Part shown: one piece after another, positions 58,776 through 64,000 of the stretch
Layout of the letters: each line of letters opens with the position of its first letter
Numbering within the stretch: the stretch's first letter is position 1
Origin: Lepisosteus oculatus
Lineage: Eukaryota > Chordata > Actinopteri > Semionotiformes > Lepisosteidae
Direction of reading: 5' to 3'
Assembly: GCF_040954835.1 (NCBI RefSeq)
Contig: NC_090706.1
Location: 31,815,148 to 31,879,147, forward strand
DNA length: 64,000 nucleotides
Program-made: the position numbers and the translations under genes
Notes under the pieces: generated by a model
Seen by the model: only the letters and a program-made list of their open reading frames with translations
The model's database searches: none
What the model was told of the DNA's origin: nothing

Positions 58776-60960
58776 TGGTAAAATGAATGTATTTGTAAAA
58801 TGAAGTGGCTATGAATAACATTTGGATAGATGATGGACATATAAGTGGGTCCCATTGTGTCATTTCAATGCCTACCCAGCACTCATCAAGTTAATTGACT
58901 CTCGTAGGTCTTACATCTGCGCATAAAAAAAATAAAAAATAAATCTGGTTTCATGACAAACTAACAAAAGTACTTTTTGGTGAAACAGCTAATCATGAAC
59001 TCATGGAGCTGAAAATATGCATCACACTGTGACAAAAGTTAGTGGTTACTCATACTCAATTAGTAAAATGCTCCAAAAATAACAAGATTATGAAAGCTTG
59101 ACAGTCCTTCATTTCAATTCGTATTTGTGATTAATGCAGTCTGGCATTTAGCCCCCTGAACTTTCTCCTTTAAGCAAGGTAGCAATAATTAGATTAGACG
59201 CTTCAAGAAACAACAGGGTTCACTATTTCCATTTATTTACCACCCTTCAAACACTTCAAAAGACCATAAATTAGTGAGGACAAGACCTGACTGATAGACA
59301 CTGGAAAACTGCACAGTAATAGCTACAAAAAACAATGATGTTCAAATGTGCATTATTAATCAACCCAAATCACCAACTATACTTTGTTTTGAATGGATTA
59401 TGGAAAATTTACACAAAGAATAGTTAATACAATATTTAATACACAACATACTGTTGCTGCAGTGATGTTCTGGTTCAAAACCAAAACACTATCTCGATGT
59501 TTCATGCTACACACAGGATACACACTTAATTAAGTAATAATTAAGACTAAAATACATTTATTTTCAACATAGGACAGTTGCACAGCAAAACAAATTATGT
59601 TTTAGAAATGTTTTTTAATTAGAAAAGGACAAAAAACGGCTGATTTTTCTGACAATTTAAGCAATTAAATTAGTACAAGTAATTTAATTGTTACAGCAAC
59701 TCTGGAATTTAGTTGATCTGCCCTTCATCTCACTCACATACAACATGAACTCACTCAGCTCTTGGAGTAAGGAAAATGAGTTATTAATTAATTCTGAGTC
59801 CATGAATAGTATCTAAAAATATTTTCTAAGGCAATTCTCTCTCTACCCTTCTTCAAACATCAACTAGACATTCTGAGAAAATTATGCTCATAGCTACTGT
59901 ATAATGCTTTAATCAGCAGTTCTTAATGCCTCCAGAATTTTTCCACAGATTTTTGCACAGTATTCAACATCGTGTTCATTTTTTTCTTACAGGTCAGAAT
60001 TCAGAATTGTTGTGTGAAGTCTGAGAACTCAGGCATCCAGTAATAAAATGCCTATTTCAGACAAGCTGACAAAACACAAATATTTTTAAAAGTTTGATTT
60101 GATATTAAACACTGTGTGTCTTCTTCTCCAGATAAGAACCCATACTCCCATACTGTTGGTCACAAGCGCTTTAAGCTTTAAAATAACTAATCGTGTTGCA
60201 TAAAGATGTCAACAAGGCTTCCAGGCACAATAACAAAAGTCACAGATTACATAAAAAGCACAGTTCTCTGGAACAGAAAGAGATAAGTGGATATCTGTGT
60301 AAAAAGAAAATATTAGGACTTTTAATTTTGCAAGCAAAAAAAATGAATGCATTTTATTTTCAATTTTAGAGTTCAGAAGAGAGATCTCTACACTGTTGCT
60401 TTAACTGCATTTGCTTGCTTTAAAGCCTTTGTTGCCTTAACTCCCAAGTGGAGCTCTATAATCATCTATTAAGAGATAATGGGAATCGTTTCATCTGCTT
60501 TCTGGCACTGTGCACAATACCAGGATATTAATAAGTTCACTTGAGAGACGTGATCCATGCTCTGAATCAGTTGCTAACTAACGCGGTCTTTCATCATGCC
60601 AGAAAAACCATTTTCATGCGGCTCTAAAGCTCAAACCACCCACACTGTCAGACTGGATTGTTTCAGTCCGGTTAAACTAGTCTGTTAGCACAGCTGGACA
60701 GCATTTTTAAAAGTGATATTAGCACACGTCTTTCTTATTACGACAACAATTTATTCTCCTGTGAAGTCAATTCACATATTCACATACCATGTAACGTCAA
60801 TGTAAGCTTTTACCCGAGTCTTTTTTCAGAGCATAATGAAAAATAAATTATTTTTTTACATTGTCTTAGGGGCTCTGCAACAAATACGAGCAATTTGGAG
60901 GAGAAATACATATATTTTTATCTTTTTAGATCTTACTTATTTAGACATGTAGCATTACTT
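58776..60960. other. Non-coding stretch, no gene seen
   Basis: AT-rich, no long frames, no recognised repeat. Confidence 0.45.
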
Positions 60961-61110
60961 TTACACAGATCCAGCTATTCAAAATGCGCGAGGTACGCTT
61001 CGTTAAAACGCGGTGGGCGTGGCGCATCTACCGCATTTTACCGTATGTTAAATGAAAGTGATAATAGTATCCGAAAGCACCTTGTAAAACCGCAATGTGG
61101 AGCTAAGAAA
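60961..61110. repeat. CpG-rich repeat fragment related to 13258-13350
   Basis: Contains CTATTCAAAATGCGCGAGG and CATCTACCGCATTTTACCG, echoing CCATTCAAAATGCACGG and CATACCGCATGC at 13258-13350. Short CpG-dense island within AT-rich DNA. Class unknown. Confidence 0.35.
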
Positions 61111-61479
61111 GTTTAAGTTCTCATGTACAGCATTTGAGGGAAAATTAAGAATTTAAGTTGTATACTCTTTAGATTTTTAATAATTTTGTGTATTACAAAA
61201 TGTTAATCACTAAACATTAAAAGGTCGGTATATTTTATAAAAACAAGATTGCTCTATTGGACAAAAATACACAGCCTTAATAAATATATTAATTATGCAT
61301 AAATATTTTATGCATCAAAGTCTTTCACTTGGTAACTTACATGGGTTCTGGTTTAAACGGGCTTGTTCTAACATTATTAAGCTTATATTCTGTACTTCAT
61401 AAAAAGTTATAACGTTTTATCCTTTTCTAACAATACCTACAGTAGTAAGAACACCACTTGCTGTTATTGTAAAAAGATA

Positions 61480-62105
61480 AATGTTGTTCAAGTTCAAGTT
61501 TATTGTCATTATACTCATATACAGTACAAGTATATGGCATAACGAAATGCTATTTACTTAGCTCTCAAACAGTAAGAAGTACATAAAAAACAACAACACA
61601 ATTGTATAAGAAAAGAAAGACAGACAAGAGGCAATGTACAAAACAACAACAGGTAACAGGCAATGTGCAAAACAACATCAGATGTGCAAACTCATACATC
61701 AACAGAATGAAATAAAGGATAGAAAATTATGGGGAGTGAACATCTCGACATGTGAGGTAGAGGTAGATTTCAATGTGTGTTTGAGGTTCAGATCGTAGGT
61801 GAGAGGGGCTGGGAGTTGAATAGTTTGCGGGGGTAAAAACTGTCTCTGAGTCTGGTAGTCCCAGCCCAAATGCTCCGGTACTATTTCCAGATGGTAGAGG
61901 GTCAAACAGTTTGTAGCTGGGGTGTGTGTGGTCTTTGATGATGTTTAGAGCTTTCCTCAAGCACCGTCTGTCATAAATGTCCTGGATGGACTGGGCAGTT
62001 TTCACCTTCCGCTGTAGGGCTTTTTAGTCAGCAATGCTGCGGTTGCCATACCACACTGTGATGCAACCTGTCACTGTGCTTTCTGTAGTGCATCTGTAAA
62101 AGTTA
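61480..62105 (-). mobile_element. LINE (CR1/Rex1-like) 3' fragment with the end of its reverse-transcriptase ORF
   Basis: The minus frame 62005-61727 encodes CLRKALNIIKDHTHPSYKLF and DPLPSG, the conserved C-terminal end of fish LINE ORF2 proteins, preceded by IQDIYDRRC. The 3' end reads AATGACAATAAACTTGAAC, a typical LINE tail. A further out-of-frame stretch above 62005 (CACTGTGATGCAACC on plus) extends the homology, indicating frameshifts. Dead, 5'-truncated copy. Confidence 0.7.
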
Positions 62106-62293
62106 TTTTTAAAAAAATATACAGTATGCTACATTTTTAGTTATCCATTGAAAATTACTACACTTTAATAAGTCAAACACTAAATATTGTTTAACTGGCC
62201 TAATTAGGAACTTTCTCTTTTCATCTGATTGTCCTCTGGAGCACTTGAGGTCTAACATACAGTTTAGTTCTATGGAGTTTTACAGATACTGTA

Positions 62294-63103
62294 TGTTATG
62301 ACCCCAGGTGTCTAGGGGTAAAGGGGTGTAACATTTAGGATGGATTTGGATGCAGGTGGGTTTCTGGTGAGAGACTTAGAAAGCTTTGGTGCAAAAATGA
62401 TTTCTTTTAAAAACTGAATAAGTGACTGGTACATGTACAGAACACAATAACACACAGGGAAAAGGAACTTGAGCAGTGCCAAAGGAAAGAAAATAACAAA
62501 CAAAATGGCGTAAGCTAATAAAGTGAGGGGAAGCTGACCTAACTACAAAACAAAAACCTGAAACATTCAGTCTTCATTGTCTTCTAATGCCCTACCTAAC
62601 CTTCACTAACTACCCAAAACCATAAAAGACACAAGGCACTCACCCATCCTAAACTAGTGTTTCTAATAAAAAGATAAAAAGAACTATGTGTGCACAATGT
62701 ACCTGACAACCTTAACTAACCCTTTACACAAAAGTTCACAGAAATACACAAGTGAGCTACGAATACAAATAAGGGAAAACAAGAGTAGACACAAATAATA
62801 CAGTACAAAAGAGCACAGAGGTTAATATGACACATTTGGGCAAGGTAATGGCGAAATAAAGGCTAATACAAACAAATGAAAGTATAAGGCGATGAACACA
62901 AATCAACAAAGTCGAAGCTATACGGAAGTTAAATACTGAAGAAGTTGAGATCTGATTGGTTGAGAAGCTGATTACGAATGATGTAATACAGCAAGTTGGA
63001 TAAATTAATGAACCAATAGGGAGGAAGAACAACCAAGGTCAGGAAGTGTGGAACACTGAATCAAAACAAACACACACGGACCACTCTGGGATGTACTGTA
63101 ACA
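62294..63103 (-). mobile_element. 3' LTR of a reverse-oriented Ty3/Gypsy element
   Basis: Read on minus, it starts TGTTACAGTACATCC (63103) and ends GGTCATAACA (62294), with TG...CA termini. A purine tract directly abuts its start, and pol remnants lie upstream in the same orientation, as expected for a 3' LTR. No coding frame of note inside. Confidence 0.6.
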
Positions 63104-63112
63104 CCCCCACCC
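63104..63112 (-). other. Polypurine tract of the Gypsy element
   Basis: Minus strand GGGTGGGGG lies immediately 5' of the TGTTAC start of the LTR, the position and composition of a plus-strand primer tract. Confidence 0.55.
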
Positions 63113-63362
63113 ATAAAAACACACATCTAATGTTTGGACAAATGGAAAACACAAAGGAAAACAAATCTTGTTTAAACTCTAGAAAGGCCGTCAGCCAACA
63201 CATTTTCTGCCCCTCTCTTGTGGAGAATTTCCAAATTATAATTATGGATAAACAAAGACCAGCATATCAGTCATTGATTTTGATTATACATATGGTGCAG
63301 AAACACCAAAGGGCTATGGTAAGTGTAACAATTATAAACAATTACACATAAACTTTGAATTA

Positions 63363-63650
63363 CTATGGAGCTAATAATAAGGCCAATGCTTCTTTCTCAA
63401 TGGTGGAATAATTACCTTGATGCTTGTTTAATTTTCGCAAGAAATAGCGAACCGGTCTTCCTGTCTCATCATACTGCTCTCGAAAAAGCATGTTGACACT
63501 CATCAGACCAGGTGACGTTTTCATTGGGCTAAGTAAACTAGTAAGTGGATGTACCATTTTAGAGAAGTTTTTACAAAAAGTTCGATAATAACCAGTCATG
63601 CCTAAAAATCTTTCTCTAAAATCTCTGTTTACTCTTTTGTTGCTTTGCAC
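63363..63650 (-). pseudogene. Ty3/Gypsy pol fragment (reverse transcriptase to RNase H) with internal deletion
   Basis: The first part encodes FLGMTGYYRTFCKNFS and VHPLTSLLSP, the end of Gypsy-type reverse transcriptase (connection region). The second part encodes RPVRYFLRKLNKHQGNYSTI and EKEALALL, the start of RNase H. The intervening stretch, which normally holds the first catalytic Asp of RNase H, is much shortened and its motif is absent. The fragment is followed by about 260 bases of non-coding DNA and then the polypurine tract and LTR, so most of the RNase H and all of the integrase are missing. A non-functional retrotransposon remnant. Confidence 0.8.
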
Positions 63651-64000
63651 TCACCTACAGTACCAGCTTTAACTTTTTCAGACTGAATACCATCTACTGT
63701 TAAGAAACACTTATATAATATAGCTAACTGATAATGATATGGATACTGATCTACAGTTATTTTAAACACACTTTGGAGAAAAAAAATCTAATGTATTTCA
63801 TTTAGATGTACAGTGCAATGTGTATTCCTTGCAGATGTACTATTGTACCTGTAGCTGTATTTTAGAGGTTTGTCATTTAAAAACTCCTTAGATCTCCTAG
63901 ACTTGTCTAGAACTTAAAAGTTTGGTTTCAGATGCTATAGCATGCAAAATCGCATACTGTGGAAGCCTGTTTTATTTTTCTGCCCCACCAGGTAATGAAG
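63651..64000. other. Window end; no gene recognised
   Basis: AT-rich sequence upstream of the Gypsy pol fragment. More of the same element might be expected here, but I see no readable pol frame. Confidence 0.3.

Overview
This is a vertebrate genomic window, most likely from a ray-finned fish. It is AT-rich, its genes have many small exons with GT-AG introns, and its dispersed repeats are of fish type: 5S-rRNA-derived SINEs, L2-like LINE tails, LINE tails ending in ATCAATAAAGTATCTA, and Ty3/Gypsy-type LTRs. The species cannot be named from the sequence alone. There is no bacterial, phage or CRISPR content.

Two complete protein-coding genes and one candidate were assembled by hand from splice sites, all on the minus strand. 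(1) slc34a1-like, 42807 down to 35694: 12 coding exons, 671 aa, a type II sodium-phosphate cotransporter with both QSSS repeats and the Ala/Ala/Asp signature of electrogenic transport. (2) A DEG/ENaC-superfamily sodium channel subunit, 28352 down to 17635: 10 coding exons, 496 aa, with both membrane segments, the HG gating motif, the Cys-rich extracellular domain and a variant G-V-S selectivity-filter motif. (3) A possible small four-exon gene, 57636 down to 55807: 58 aa (65 with an alternative acceptor), Lys/Ser/Glu-rich, unidentified. The three lie head to tail in the order 3, 1, 2. Genes 1 and 2 are separated by about 7.3 kb. Both handle sodium at the plasma membrane, but nothing in the sequence proves they are co-regulated.

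Layout: 1-640 repeat debris (reverse LTR, L2 tail); 641-17634 mainly non-coding with a reverse 5S-SINE, two L2 fragments, one copy of an unnamed repeat ('family F') and a solo LTR; 17635-28352 the channel gene, with two LTR-like insertions in its introns; 28353-35693 intergenic, with an LTR-like element and the second family F copy; 35694-42826 slc34a1; about 43.95-44.09 kb a decayed partial duplicate of slc34a1 coding exon 3; 44.1-55.8 kb intergenic and rich in repeats; 55807-57636 the candidate small gene; 58.4-64 kb repeats, ending in a reverse-oriented, internally deleted Ty3/Gypsy element with recognisable pol, polypurine tract and 3' LTR.

Exon coordinates below come from reading frames, splice consensus and phase bookkeeping. 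No alignment or transcript was available.
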